From NCBI GenBank assembly GCA_028583405.1, contig CM053247.1, forward strand, positions 14,252,063-14,316,062: a DNA stretch of 64,000 nucleotides. Direction: 5' to 3'. Below the pieces are notes generated by a model. The model saw only the letters and a list, made by a program, of their open reading frames with translations. It was not told where the DNA came from and did no database searches. The DNA is from Pogonophryne albipinna (lineage: Eukaryota; Chordata; Actinopteri; Perciformes; Artedidraconidae). A program made the translations under genes and the position numbers. Of this stretch, positions 10,519 through 21,263 are shown piece by piece (position 1 is the stretch's first letter; the number at the start of each line of letters is the position of its first letter).

Positions 10519-12638
10519 GCCCCCCCCTTAAGACGGGGCCCCAAAGGGATCCACGACAACCCAATATCCTCCTTCTTAACTCCAGCTTTTTTAATTTCCT
10601 TCTTAGGACTGGAGGACGCTCCTCCTCCGCCGCTGTCCCACTCCTCCTTGGGTTGGCTGGCGTTGAGCCACAGCATGTAGGCGCTCATCGGCCTCTTGGG
10701 CGCGCCGACCTCCTTCGGCCTCCTCTTGTTCGGCCTCCTCTTCTTCGCTTTGCAGGGTTTCCTCTCTTTCTTCTCCTTCTTCTTTGTCTCGATCTCAAGG
10801 TCAAAGGACCGTGCTGGACCACATTTTCCAGACTCCGAAACAGGTAGGTCAGTCGACATCCTACGGCTCTGCGCACGCGTAACAGTATAAACTGGAGACA
10901 CCCTTGGAAATTGCAAACCGCTCTCATCTGGCTCTACAGATGCCAACGGCCTGGAAACCACCACAGGCGGTGGCACACCCGCCCACACAGCACTACCAGC
11001 TAGATCGTTGCCCAAAATCATCTGTACCCCATCAAGTGGCAACGCGGGACGCACGCCGATAGACACAACTCCCCGTACCAGCTCACAATCCAGCACTACT
11101 GTATGACGTTGCACAGGAATCAAGCCCATCTCCATGCCCCTCATCAGCACAAAATCCCCGGTTTCTGTCTCTGACGAAAAAGGCAACACTGACTCAACAA
11201 TAAATGAGTATCTAGCTGCTGTGTCACGCAACACCTTAATCGGAACATACTTGTCACTACCGACCATTGATACAACGGCTTCCGTTATGAACGGCTCAAA
11301 AACAGAACCCACCTCCAAGTCGGCACAAACCAGCTTCTTAACAGGCACCATGCCCGATCTTACACCCTGCGGCTTTTTAACCAAAACGGCAGAACAACAC
11401 ATGGCTGGAGCATGTGATGAAGAACGAGGCTTCCCCTCAGGTTCCAGCAACGGACACCGCTCCTTCCAATGACCCTCTTCTCGGCAATAATGACATTGGC
11501 CCACTCTGGCGCCCTCGGATCGCCCTGGACCTACAAATCTACGGGAGGAGCCTGGTGAAAACTTTGCACCACCGCGGGCATAGCCATTGTCTTCTCCACG
11601 TTTCCAATCACCCCTAGAATACTTCTCAGTAAAACTGCCCTTATGTGTCAACACAAAATCGTCCGCTAATTCAGCAGCTCTAAACGCGGTGGAAGGCTTC
11701 TGTTCATTCACATAAGTGGCCACACGCTGAGGGAGAATGTCTTTAAATTGTTCCAAGACAATGAGCTCACAAAGACCGTCAAAACTTGCAACCTTTGCTG
11801 CCGCGCACCACCGCTGAAAATGAGAAGTTAAATCACGGATAAACTCCACATGTGTCTGTTTATCTCCCTTGACCCAACTTCTGAACCTTTGACGATACGC
11901 TTCAGGAACCAGTTCGTAAGACTTCAACACCGCTGATTTTACTCTATCATAGTCCAAAGCATTTTCGCCACAAACAGCTGAATAGGCTTCCTGTGCTCGC
12001 CCAGTGAGTACACACTGAAGTAACAGCACTCTGTCCGAATCTGACCAGTTTCTTGCCTCTGCTATGCGTTCAAATAGAGTGAAAAAAATGTCCGGGTCAC
12101 GCTCATTGAACTTTGGCACTAATCGCAAGTAAGAAATGATATCGCCACTGCCTGATGCCGACCTATCACCACCATCCTCCCCTGGAGAAAACTTGCCCTC
12201 TCCCATCAGCCGTAATCTAGCATGTTCCACCTCACATTTCATCTTTTCCACCTCCAGCACCTTCTCCACCTCTAAACGCTTCTCTACCTCCTGCTGCTGA
12301 CCCCTCATCTCCAACCTCAACTTCTCCTGCTCCAACTTCAACTCCAACCGCAATCTCTCCTGATCAAACTGCATGGCCAAAAGCTCCTTTTGCTGCTCGA
12401 ACGTTAAACCAGCTGTCTGAACCACTACCGGCACGAACCCTGCTGCACCAGACTCACTCTTCTGCAACACCCCCTGCTCAAACAAAGATGACACAATGAC
12501 AGTTTTAATGTCATGTTTCCGCTTGCTCCCCACAACAGCAATGTTATAGTGCTCTGCTATTTCGACCAACTGCGCCTTCTGGCAATCATCTAAGAAAGAC
12601 ACTGAGGGCGCATCCACAAACGCTGACAAAGAAGTCAT
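10491..12638 (-). CDS. Gag-protease-like polyprotein fused to an SSRP1 (HMG-box) fragment
   Basis: 715 codons from the ATG at 12638 to the TAG at 10491, intact. In order: a coiled coil rich in Glu/Leu/Lys (about residues 75-140); a SCAN-like capsid domain (about 170-345; YRQRFRSW, FQRWC, LIVLEQFKDILP); a CCHC zinc knuckle CHYCREEGHWKERC (382-395, 11454-11495); and a retropepsin-like fold, where LRDTAA at about residue 472 replaces the usual D-T-G, with the typical ILGNDL loop further on. After a short linker comes a lysine-rich stretch and APKRPMSAYMLWLNAS, the first helix of the SSRP1 HMG box. The sequence then jumps to EEWD and SGGGGASSSPKKE, also SSRP1-like, and ends in IGLSWIPLGP-type tail sequence. 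Gag normally packages RNA. The altered protease site suggests loss of proteolysis; the function of the fusion is unknown. Confidence 0.88.
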   Translation of the reverse strand: MTSLSAFVDAPSVSFLDDCQKAQLVEIAEHYNIAVVGSKRKHDIKTVIVSSLFEQGVLQKSESGAAGFVPVVVQTAGLTFEQQKELLAMQFDQERLRLELKLEQEKLRLEMRGQQQEVEKRLEVEKVLEVEKMKCEVEHARLRLMGEGKFSPGEDGGDRSASGSGDIISYLRLVPKFNERDPDIFFTLFERIAEARNWSDSDRVLLLQCVLTGRAQEAYSAVCGENALDYDRVKSAVLKSYELVPEAYRQRFRSWVKGDKQTHVEFIRDLTSHFQRWCAAAKVASFDGLCELIVLEQFKDILPQRVATYVNEQKPSTAFRAAELADDFVLTHKGSFTEKYSRGDWKRGEDNGYARGGAKFSPGSSRRFVGPGRSEGARVGQCHYCREEGHWKERCPLLEPEGKPRSSSHAPAMCCSAVLVKKPQGVRSGMVPVKKLVCADLEVGSVFEPFITEAVVSMVGSDKYVPIKVLRDTAARYSFIVESVLPFSSETETGDFVLMRGMEMGLIPVQRHTVVLDCELVRGVVSIGVRPALPLDGVQMILGNDLAGSAVWAGVPPPVVVSRPLASVEPDESGLQFPRVSPVYTVTRAQSRRMSTDLPVSESGKCGPARSFDLEIETKKKEKKERKPCKAKKRRPNKRRPKEVGAPKRPMSAYMLWLNASQPKEEWDSGGGGASSSPKKEIKKAGVKKEDIGLSWIPLGPRLKGGAVMPLWVHQ
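10519..10531 (-). other. Polypurine tract
   Basis: On the minus strand, TTAAGGGGGGGGC directly abuts the 3' LTR: the expected plus-strand primer site of an LTR retrotransposon. Confidence 0.85.
10566..10784 (-). other. Captured ssrp1 coding segment inside the retrotransposon ORF
   Basis: About 73 codons running from a KKKEKKERKP block through GAPKRPMSAYMLWLNAS to KKEIKKAGVKKED. The order, the HMG-box start and the SGGGGASSSPKKE linker match my knowledge of fish SSRP1, a subunit of the FACT histone chaperone. The middle of the HMG box (helices 2 and most of 3) is missing, and the Lys-rich arm is simplified. No intron is present, so capture through RNA is likely. The exact junctions need a search against fish SSRP1. 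Confidence 0.82.
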
Positions 12639-13190
12639 AATAACCAATCAGAAAGCAAAGTATTAAACTGCCAACACGCATGGGCATAAGATTAACCCAA
12701 CAGAGAATTTCCCCCTAACTGCCTAAACAAAATCTTCCTAATCTCCCCTAGTCTTCATGTGGCTTGCGGTGGGTAATTACGCACTGGAACCCGGCGGAGT
12801 TATGGAGCAACCTGCACGCATGTAACACCAAGAACTCACGCGGACGTGCCCCCGAGACAGCTGTCCGAAAACAGCTGACACTAACCACGTCGCCACAACA
12901 CTATGAAAAAAAACAACAAAAAACAGACGCAACCCAAGGGGAAACGCCACTTAAGCCTAGCGGGGAAAATCTCTTTTACAAAAGCGTAACAAACAGCAAC
13001 ATCTTACCTTCTGATTGGCAGACAAAACCTGACGACATGTCAAACACTACAGCCTCCTAAAACCCAAAAGACATGATGTGTCCCCCAAATAGCAGCGACA
13101 AGCCAGCACACAGCTGGACCACAACAATGAATCAGCTGCTCAATGACACCATGTGCTCTGAGCACTACACAAACTTTTTAAACAAATAAC
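12639..13190 (-). other. Leader region of the SCAN-gag retrotransposon
   Basis: The 5' untranslated leader between the primer site and the gag ATG. No long frame; an A-rich run (aaaaaaaacaacaaaaaac) lies near 12900-12925. It probably holds packaging signals, but none can be named. Confidence 0.5.
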
Positions 13191-13208
13191 CCGTCGGACG
13201 AGCCCCCA
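13191..13208 (-). other. Primer binding site, proline-tRNA type
   Basis: On the minus strand TGGGGGCTCGTCCGACGG starts 2 nt inside the 5' LTR. Its first 14 bases equal the proline-tRNA primer site known from murine leukaemia-type retroviruses; the last four differ. Confidence 0.85.
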
Positions 13209-13210
13209 TT

Positions 13211-13613
13211 TGTTGCGACCTGGCTCAAAAGGCCACAACAAAAAGGAGACACAACATGTCAACGGGTAGTTAAAGGTGTTTATTTAGGACAAACAAGTCC
13301 AAACCAGTAAAGTATGAGGTGTGGAAGTCAGTGGTATCAGTAATGTAAAGGCAGGGTGAGGATTGTATGGACATGTATGTGTGTGAGAGTGTTGAAGTGC
13401 ACAAAGTAAAGCAACTGAATAAACTCCTATCATACTCAACAAAACCGGTGTGCCTGCAGGGAGAAGCAGAGAGAGCACAGAGAGGAGCAGAGAGGCATTA
13501 AATAGCTGCAGGACACCAGACCCAGGTGCCCTGAGTTACTGCAATCACCAATCACCACAGCACAGACAGGACAGCCACCTCCTCTCTACTGATGAACCCA
13601 CAGGGGCATCACA
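13211..13613 (-). repeat. 5' LTR of the SCAN-gag retrotransposon
   Basis: A 403-bp direct copy of the left LTR. In element orientation it should contain the promoter; I could not assign a TATA box or poly(A) signal within it with confidence. Confidence 0.95.
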
Positions 13614-13771
13614 TATATATATATACTAACAAAGGACTGGCTTATCTAAAGCCTGAGTATCACTTGAAATTGTTTGGCTCTATGAAACCTTCAAGTTTGT
13701 ATCTTCTTGGTCGAATGCACTTATTGTAAGTCGCTTTGGATAAAAGCGTCAGCTAAATGAAATGTAATGTA
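13614..13771 (+). repeat. L2-type LINE tail, right part
   Basis: Carries the hallmark fish tail 'gtaagtcgctttggataaaa gcgtcagctaaatg' (one run, split here) followed by (ATGTA)n-like repeats. It is collinear with 51778-51959. The LTR element lies between this and 10031-10114. Confidence 0.8.
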
Positions 13772-13965
13772 ATTATTTAACAAATACTCAAACTGACTAA
13801 AAACCCAACTAGTTGGTGATTGATTTAATAGTTGACTAATTTTTACTTTAAACGTTATTTCCCCCCAATGATTGTATAACGGTTATAAATAAATGCAAAG
13901 TTAATGCTCCAATAACAAGGGAATAGGCAGATTAAAGAAAGAGTAGAAACTTCCAAAAAGTTTAT

Positions 13966-16303
13966 TTAAAGGGGCCATATTATGCTCATTTTCAGGTTTC
14001 ATAATTAGTTCTTCAAATCTTTATTCTTCATCTTCTTCTTCTTATTATTTCAACCAAATAGTTTGGCTCTCAATAACATCAGCATACAGCTACAGAAACC
14101 ATTCAAAAATATTCAGCTTTTTAAACAATTTTTTTAACATGTAACTCACTGGGAGGAACCTTCAAATCCTCTTTTACCTACACCGTGCGCCAAATGCTAC
14201 TCCTTCCACATACGTTCAGCTAGAGACTTCATTCCAACTTTAAAATGATCACAAGACATGCAGCGATTAAAATTGTATTCAGATTTCTGATATCTTTTAC
14301 ACTTTTTGAGATATTTAACATAGTTTGGAGCTTGGTAAAGTGGCCTTCTTCAGATTTTAACATTAGTGTGTATAGAGTGCCACAGTGACGCGTCCTAAAA
14401 CCCGGAAGTAAGTTAGCATTTTACCACTTCCGGTACACTACTTTTATAATTTTCTAATCATAAATCTAATCGATAGATTTATGATTCGAAAATTATAAAA
14501 GTAGGGTAAACATGTGGATATTATCCGGCTGAACAAAACGTGATCTGTCTCTTCAATTTGTGTCAACCACAGACCTTATTTCGAGCTATTTTCCAAAATC
14601 CTATGGAGAAAATGCATTGGTTTTTGTCGAAGGAACCGGAAGAAGTTCACTTCCGGGCTTTAGGACGCATCACTGTGGCGTTCTATTGCGCAGCTCGTTA
14701 AGGCTTAGAGTGCGTGATGTCACAGCTAAAGTGGATGAGAGCTTGAAATTCGCCTTAAATGTTTTTTTTAAACCTGCCATAATTCCCAAACCCTATACTT
14801 CTGGGACATCATTGTATGCTTGAATTGTAGGAATACCTCTCTTAGGTTGAAAAATTAAAAAGAATTAAGCAAAATGCCTCTTGAGGGCATGAAGTGACAA
14901 AAACTTTCAACATGTCTACATTAAGGCCCATTGTAAATTCAGCCTGATCTTTCCTCAGAGCAGCAGCTGCACACCTTTAGTAAATCTGCCAAAAAAGCCC
15001 CATTATTGACCCGAAAGTACACAAAAAGCAGACTCAGGCGCTCGTCAGAGTCCTGACATGCTGCACGCGTTGACATTTTACCGATAGCAGCTACTTATAT
15101 ATAGTTAGAGAGGTTTATCTCTCATTCAGAACAATGGAAAGGCTCTCCTCTCACAGATCACTGCACATCACCATGGTAACCTTTGATCTATGGGCTCACA
15201 CACAGGTGTTTGATAACGTCGTCAACTCAAACACAAACACACAGACTGGAGTTTAAAGACTGTCTCAGCCTATTATTTTCTATCTGATGGAGACTTCATA
15301 CTGACTTCAACACGTTCCACATATTTTATAAGTTATTGTTGACGTATGGTTTTAGTTCAAAAGTTTGCAGTTAAAATATTCTGCTGCTTTTCAAAGCGTT
15401 TTTATTTTATTTTCTCTTCTTAATACACATTCATTCACTACTACTTACATTTAATATCTAACTCCTTCAGCCTACTTTCAGCTACAGAAACCATTCAACT
15501 ATTAAATTATTCAGCTATTTCAGGACATTGAGGCTATACATGTTGTTGTTTATACATTTTGTAAACCTTTTCTTTAAATATTAAGCTTCTTCACTATTTT
15601 TCCTACTCTTCCCGTTTAACATTTCACTTTCAAGTTTTCCACAAAGTCATTGCAATTTGCATTTGAGCTGTAACAATTTTGATTAAAATCATTTCACTTT
15701 TCTGCATTTCTCCACTAAGTTCAGCAACACACTTACTTGGTTCTTGTAGCTAAAGCAGCTACAGAGACCATTCAACTAATACAATATTCAGCTTTTTCTG
15801 CATTTTCAGCTAAATTCAGCAACAAATGTACACAATTTACAGCATTCACACGCATTTTCAGCAGGAAATGAATGTTCTAGTTGTATGTTGCGCCTCTACT
15901 GTGACATGTCTCCATGCTTTAATGTTCAAAAAGGTATTTTATTTTTCTCATACTGCCTGTGTTGCAGCACCTCTTTTCACCCTCTGTCTGAGACCATTGC
16001 CCAGTCTGCTCTGATTGGTTAGCTGGCCGGCTCTGTTGTGATTGGCTGAGAGATGTCTCTGCCCTATTATGTACAATGTGTTGAAAACTAGCCAAAAGAA
16101 GAGACATTTTACATAGTGATGTCATTATTCTACAGAAGTAAACAAAGGATTTAGATCAAGGCGTTTTCAGACAAGGGGGAGTGTGTGGGAGAGAAACTCC
16201 TTTGAGAGGGTACTTTAGGATTTTACCTTTCACATGCACAAAAACCTTTATAACACATTACAGGAAAGACAAAAGCCCTAAAAGCATAATGGGGCCATTT
16301 TAA
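13966..16303 (+). repeat. TTAA-flanked 'aaaggggcc..tatgct' MITE, composite with internal insertions
   Basis: Left terminus TTAAAGGGGCCATATTATG and right terminus GCATAATGGGGCC..TTAA are inverted. The segment 15862-16303 is collinear with a compact copy of the same family at 47039-47510 (shared tctgctctgattggttagc and ttgtgattgg phrases). The 14.0-15.9 kb interior is absent from the compact copy, so it is probably inserted or locally expanded sequence; it includes the palindrome at 14374-14686. Confidence 0.65.
14374..14686. repeat. Palindromic element with two inverted-repeat pairs
   Basis: An outer pair of about 35 bp: 14376-14410 (gtgccacagtgacgcgtcct... cccggaag) against 14650-14684 in inverse orientation, with roughly 5 mismatches. 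A second tight hairpin at 14441-14501 (cttttataattttctaatca arm, 5-bp loop) has a different centre. Non-coding; probably a foldback MITE. Confidence 0.65.
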
Positions 16304-19023
16304 AGAAGCCATTGATAGACTGAGATGGACAGTAAACAGCTGAACAGGGTCAAAGGGTGTTTTCCTCTGTTAAACCTGAAATATGTCAGTTATTAACCAA
16401 ATAGGTTGTTGTTGAGTTCTGAGGGTAAAGGTCTATAGAAAGGTCAGGAACAAATGGAACATGTTTTACACAGTCAGTGAACACACTAACCATGTCCCTG
16501 TCTCAGCATCTTTGCGGGGGAAAAGCATATTGAACAGTGTGTTGGCAGCTGTACAAAATCAATGTGTGAGATAAATGATGTGCTGGACTGTAAATAAAGA
16601 CCACGAAGCTATTATTAGCCATGGTAGTGTCATGACTCTATGTATGGCAATAATAGTTGGTTGGTTCATCACTTGGGTCTAGACTGTAACATCTCAACAC
16701 CTAACAGATGTTTTGCTATGAATATACAGTATGTACTGACATTCATAGTCCTCAGAGGGTGAATATGGATGACTCCAACATTGGTGTTTTTTTGGTAAAA
16801 TGCCACAACAGCTATTGGATAATTTGGCACAAAAGATGGGGTTTTTCCCCAAAAAATATAAATTTCGACTGTACACACATTTTCTCTATAAAGCCACCAG
16901 CCGTTCAGAAGGAAATATTTCAATGTTGTTGTTATCACAAAATCCCCTCAGCCTCACTTTGTTTTAAGCGATAATTAGCTAATTTAAGCATGCTAAATTA
17001 GGGTGAACATGACATATAGTATACCTACAACGAGATGGACCATTAGCTGTAGTTGAAAACATTCAGATTAGAAGATTATTTGTATGCTTGTGTCTAGTAC
17101 ATATATTATTCTAGTTTAGATACACTGTAAATTATTGTTTCTCTTCAAATCTCTGGGCCACCTCTATCTTCCTCCCTCACATCCTCGATGATGTAATTTG
17201 TACTTACTCTCGACCAAACCCAACACTCGCATGAGATGTGAAGACATTTTCAGTGAACTACTTCATGCAATTTATCTCTTTGTACGTGTATTGTATTGGT
17301 CTTGTTCTATTTAAATTGGATTTACTTTATTCCACTGTTTCTATTATTTCTAAAATGTTCTCTTTAGTTTTTTGTAATTGCCTTTTGACCCAACTATGGC
17401 TCGTATTATATCCCAAGGGTGTCTCTATTTGTTTTCTCTGTTCCAGATTGAACACAATTTTTTTTTATTGTGCTCCTTAGTTTTAAAAGGGGGTGTTCGG
17501 TCTGTGTGGAGGTTGATGCTGTAGTGGACCTGTAAAGCTCATCACCTTTTAGGTTAATTTGTATGATATCTTTCTAAAGGTTTATTCCCCATTTTTCAGA
17601 CGTTGTTGCTCTTAAAACTTCCTGGTTCCCAATTATATGAAATACATGTCTGTTATTGTGGTATATACACATTACAGCTAAGGTTTTGTGCAGGTATAGC
17701 TATATGGTACCAGATTGAGCTCAATTAAATGCTGGTTCCTCTACAGGAATAGACCTGATGTGACCTCTGCTTCTGTGTGGTGACGTTTCCCTTCTGACTT
17801 GTATTTCTCAGTGGAGTGGGAAGCCAGTGGAGGGTCCTCTCTAATTAAACCCACAGTCTCACGTCTGAGCAGGGCAGCCTGATGTTTATATTAACTCCCA
17901 GAGACACTTGGCTGCTCACACAGAAAACCTACAATACCCATATTTGGCCACACTGTCTGGACAAAGAACAGAGTTAGCCTTGATGTCTGTGTTTGTCTTT
18001 ACAGCAGATGACTTTCATTCCAAAGTGAAGTTTGATAATGTAACCTCGTTAAATAACTTTGTTATATACGGTTTTAGATGCGCTTCATTTGAGAAGTTAT
18101 CTCTTACATACTGCAGCTTGGCTGATTTTCCATCACCTTATATCTTCCTGCAAGATTTGGAAGCCAATTATCTCGCTCTTCTCTGGCAAATGTAACATTT
18201 TCAGCATGAGAGGTGTCAAAAAGTGAAGCGAAGAGGCGAGAAAAAAATGCCAGACACAAAATTAGCTGTTGCCTATGTGACAGGTGAGAGCATCAGATTA
18301 GGCAAGTATACACCAATACAAATGTACAGGTGTTGAACTTCTGCAGACAGACCCTCTCATTAATTGGAATCAAGATAATTTTTTACCTCAGACTCAGATC
18401 CTCTCTTTCAGCTCATCCCCTGGGTGTGAGCTAGTTTGTGCGAGTCTGGAGTGAGTGCTAGCCAAAGAGGACAGGGTGAACGTTTTTTAATAACCGTCAA
18501 AATCCCAAGCCTCCTTTTTTTCTATTCCCAGGCATACGGTGCTAAGACTGTGGGCGTTTTAATGGTTTTTACAAAGTGTCCATAATAAATTGCAGCATTT
18601 AACAATGTTTGCACAGCAAGTCTTATCTGACTAAAATGGAAGGAGTCTGGTTGTATGTACAGTATGGCTGTCCTTTTTTTTCTTGACAACCGTTCATGTG
18701 ATTTACTTCATACTTAGAGGGTGTATTGTTGAGGATCAAGGGAAGTGCATTATTGAGTGTGAACCTGTTTGGATGAGCAGTTCTTGAGAAAGCACCAGTA
18801 ATGAAGGCCTAGAAATTGGCCAGACAGGACCCTACATTAGTGAAGGACAACTTCCGAGTTTTGCATGACTTCCAAGCAGGAAGTGAACAGTTTCTCCTAA
18901 TCACTCTCCCTTTTTTTGTTCTTCCAATTGGTGTTTTTGAACCCGCTGAATACACACAGAAGCTTACAGATTAAAAAGCCCTCATACAGACTTTCTCACT
19001 CCTCTTCTCCTCTGATTCACCAG
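16304..19023 (+). other. hspb8 intron 2, distal part
   Basis: No element with definable ends. The open frame at 17908-18195 looks fortuitous. A pyrimidine tract and TTCACCAG precede exon 3. Confidence 0.6.
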
Positions 19024-19198
19024 GATCCCAATAGATGTGGACCCTCTGACCGTTCTCGCCTCATTGTCCCCCGAGGGCGTCCTCATCATCGAAGCTCGGC
19101 AGACGCCTCCATATTACCTCTTCAGCAACGAGGGCTCCCAGGGTGAAGAGGACCAGGAGGTGGAGGCACTCAAGCCCCAAGAGGCCCCCATGGTCTAA
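19024..19198 (+). CDS. hspb8: hspb8 exon 3 (C-terminal alpha-crystallin domain and tail)
   Basis: Follows acceptor CACCAG. In phase 2 it reads IPIDVDPLTVLASLSPEGVL (human VDPVTVFASLSPEGLL), then IIEARQTPPYYLF and an acidic tail ending APMV before the TAA at 19196-19198. As in human HSPB8 there is no I-x-I/V motif in the tail, consistent with a protein that does not form large oligomers. The tail is Glu-rich and unlike the human end. Confidence 0.97.
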
Positions 19199-20390
19199 AC
19201 CCCCAACTCCTCACTATCCTATCAAATCATCCTGCGCAATTGATGAATGAAATGAATGATGTGACCTATAGCTTCCTGTTGTTAAAATTCCAATGGGAAG
19301 GTATGTAAGGTAAATAGTTATGACCTGTTGTATGTCTTTATTAAAGCTGCACAAGACAAAAAGGTTATATATGCAAGCAGAGTAGTGAAGAGTCGCCTCC
19401 CCCTACTGGCAGAGACGCTATAGATTTGCCACGGTGCAAGATTTCGGTGCACGATTTTGAAAGATATCTTCTGATTAAATCAGCGGTTGTTACTATAACT
19501 GTAATGCATCAGCTAAGACAATCCATCTACTGTTGTAAAAGTAAAAAAAAGAAAGTCTATCATGTTGTAAAACTGACTGAGACGTAACGTTAGGCAACAC
19601 AACTTTATGGTCAGGATAAGGAAAAGATTGTGGTTTCAGTTCAAATAACTGTAAAGTGAAACTTTACGTGACCTTAAGGATAACAAAAATGAAACTCTGG
19701 GATTGAAGACGGAAACAAAGAACATTCTCATACAACGTTCTGGACACATTTTAAAGATCACAAATGTTCAAACAGCTTATGGAGGAGCCATAGTGTGAAC
19801 TTGTCTTGTGCAGCTTTAATATTATATATGGCTATATCCCGAGGTCATGAAATATCAGCTGGGCCACTTATACATTATAAGCCAAAGAATTCTCCCTTAC
19901 CAGTAAGTCAATATAACACTGTATGTGTATCAAATTTGTATTTATGATTATTATTATCTTTGCATCAAACGTATTATATGTGATTTTGTTGGTCTGAAAC
20001 TAATGTGCCTTTATTTACTGGAGTGCCTTGACTTTACAGTTGTTTATTTTTTGAGTTAATGAATGTCACTTAAACTGACAAGAAACGAAAGCAAGCTACC
20101 TTTTGTGGCTTCATTAAAGTGTGAATTGTGTGCATTCATACTGTATTCTACCAAAGAGTATTGTAAATATACTTCAACATGTGCCAATTCATTATAAATA
20201 TGAATCTAAAGTGTTCCAGGTTTTTGCAATATGGTTTGCATTTTTTTCTTTTTCTATTTGAGCATTCAGGAAGATGGCTGCATGATTGTTGGAGCGGACA
20301 GACTCCCTTGTTTGCCAAAGACGTTTGTTTCCTGCCTTCTTCTCTGTCCATGTCTTTGTATCGGCTGACGCAATAAAACTGTCCAGCCAA
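19199..20390 (+). other. hspb8 3' UTR
   Basis: AT-rich sequence from the stop codon to just past a canonical AATAAA at 20372-20377, followed by a T-rich segment near 20420. An internal 'ttattaaag' near 19340 is a weaker alternative. The length, about 1.2 kb, is typical. Confidence 0.6.
20372..20377 (+). terminator. Probable hspb8 poly(A) signal
   Basis: AATAAA 1.17 kb after the stop codon, the clearest signal before the convergent gene. Confidence 0.55.
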
Positions 20391-20399
20391 TCTCCCAGC

Positions 20400-21122
20400 G
20401 TGTTCTAACATCTGTGTCTTTTATTGAGAATCATGCCACTCACTGGCCTGGCACCATGGGAGCCTGTGGTGTTATTGTTGGATAACAGAAGGAATTGGGC
20501 AGCAGATTAGCGAAGGGCTTAGTGTGGGCTGAGATTGGCACTGGTGTTTGCAGAATGGGATGAACGCACAGAAGCAGCACCGCCAGAGCCTTTTATGCAA
20601 GTACAAAACAATTGTGGCAGTTGCTATGCATGTGTCATGTTATGCAATATGTTTGTAATCTTCTCAGTACATTGGAATCAGGAGGCGATTATCAGTTTGA
20701 AAAGTTTTTGAATTGAAAAAAAAAACAAAGGGCCTCCACTGTTTTGTCGGCACTACTGCGCTTCTTTTGTGTCATGAGCTCAGTTTTACTGCTGTATTTG
20801 ATGGTATTCGATAATGCACACACTTGTGCTGCCGTGGCAACAGCATAATTGGGCAAGTTACTCGTGTAGAAGTGACTAATGCACAGCTGTGTTAATGTAT
20901 AATATCTGATTAATGTAAAAACCTCTTAGCTGAAACAGCATGCTAATGAATCACTTTTTCCATTTTAGCACCCACATTTATCCAGAGGTGGCTATGAATG
21001 TGATCACTTATTCATGAACGGTTGCAAGTTCACATGATCATTTCAAGATTAAGAGGAAGTAAATTCATGTATAAATAATGAGTCACGCCAACACAGTTTC
21101 TAACATTTTCACATGCTATTGC
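20400..21122. other. Intergenic gap between the convergent small heat-shock genes
   Basis: About 0.7 kb between the two probable poly(A) sites. No repeat or coding signal identified. Confidence 0.55.
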
Positions 21123-21128
21123 TTTATT
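21123..21128 (-). terminator. Probable poly(A) signal of the Hspb1-clade gene
   Basis: TTTATT on the plus strand is AATAAA on the minus strand, 136 nt downstream of the stop codon at 21264. Confidence 0.55.
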
Positions 21129-21263
21129 GGAGCTCCAATGGAAGCATGGTTATATATGGCTATTAAATATTGTATCTAAAATGCATCTGAACTGGTGCAA
21201 GGTAAGCAGTGCAGGCTGTTTCTGTATGTTGGTGCAACATTTGGGGAAAACTTGTGTTTGTAC

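Larger units (their letters stand above)
10115..13613 (-). mobile_element. Non-autonomous LTR retrotransposon with SCAN-type gag, protease remnant and captured ssrp1 segment
   Basis: A complete 3499-bp element in minus orientation, bounded by two LTRs (10115-10518 and 13211-13613) that start TG and end CA and are flanked by the 5-bp duplication TATAT (10110-10114 and 13614-13618). Its 5' LTR is the right copy. Beside it lies a proline-tRNA-type primer site; beside the left LTR lies a G-rich polypurine tract. The LTRs differ by about one indel and one substitution, so insertion is recent. The single long ORF encodes capsid, zinc knuckle and a protease-like domain but no reverse transcriptase, RNase H or integrase; in their place is an ssrp1-derived segment. 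Movement would need enzymes in trans. It sits antisense in hspb8 intron 2. Confidence 0.93.

Noticed and set aside
17908..18195. 95-codon plus-strand frame in hspb8 intron 2
   Set aside because: No acceptor/donor pair in phase with hspb8 and no family resemblance.
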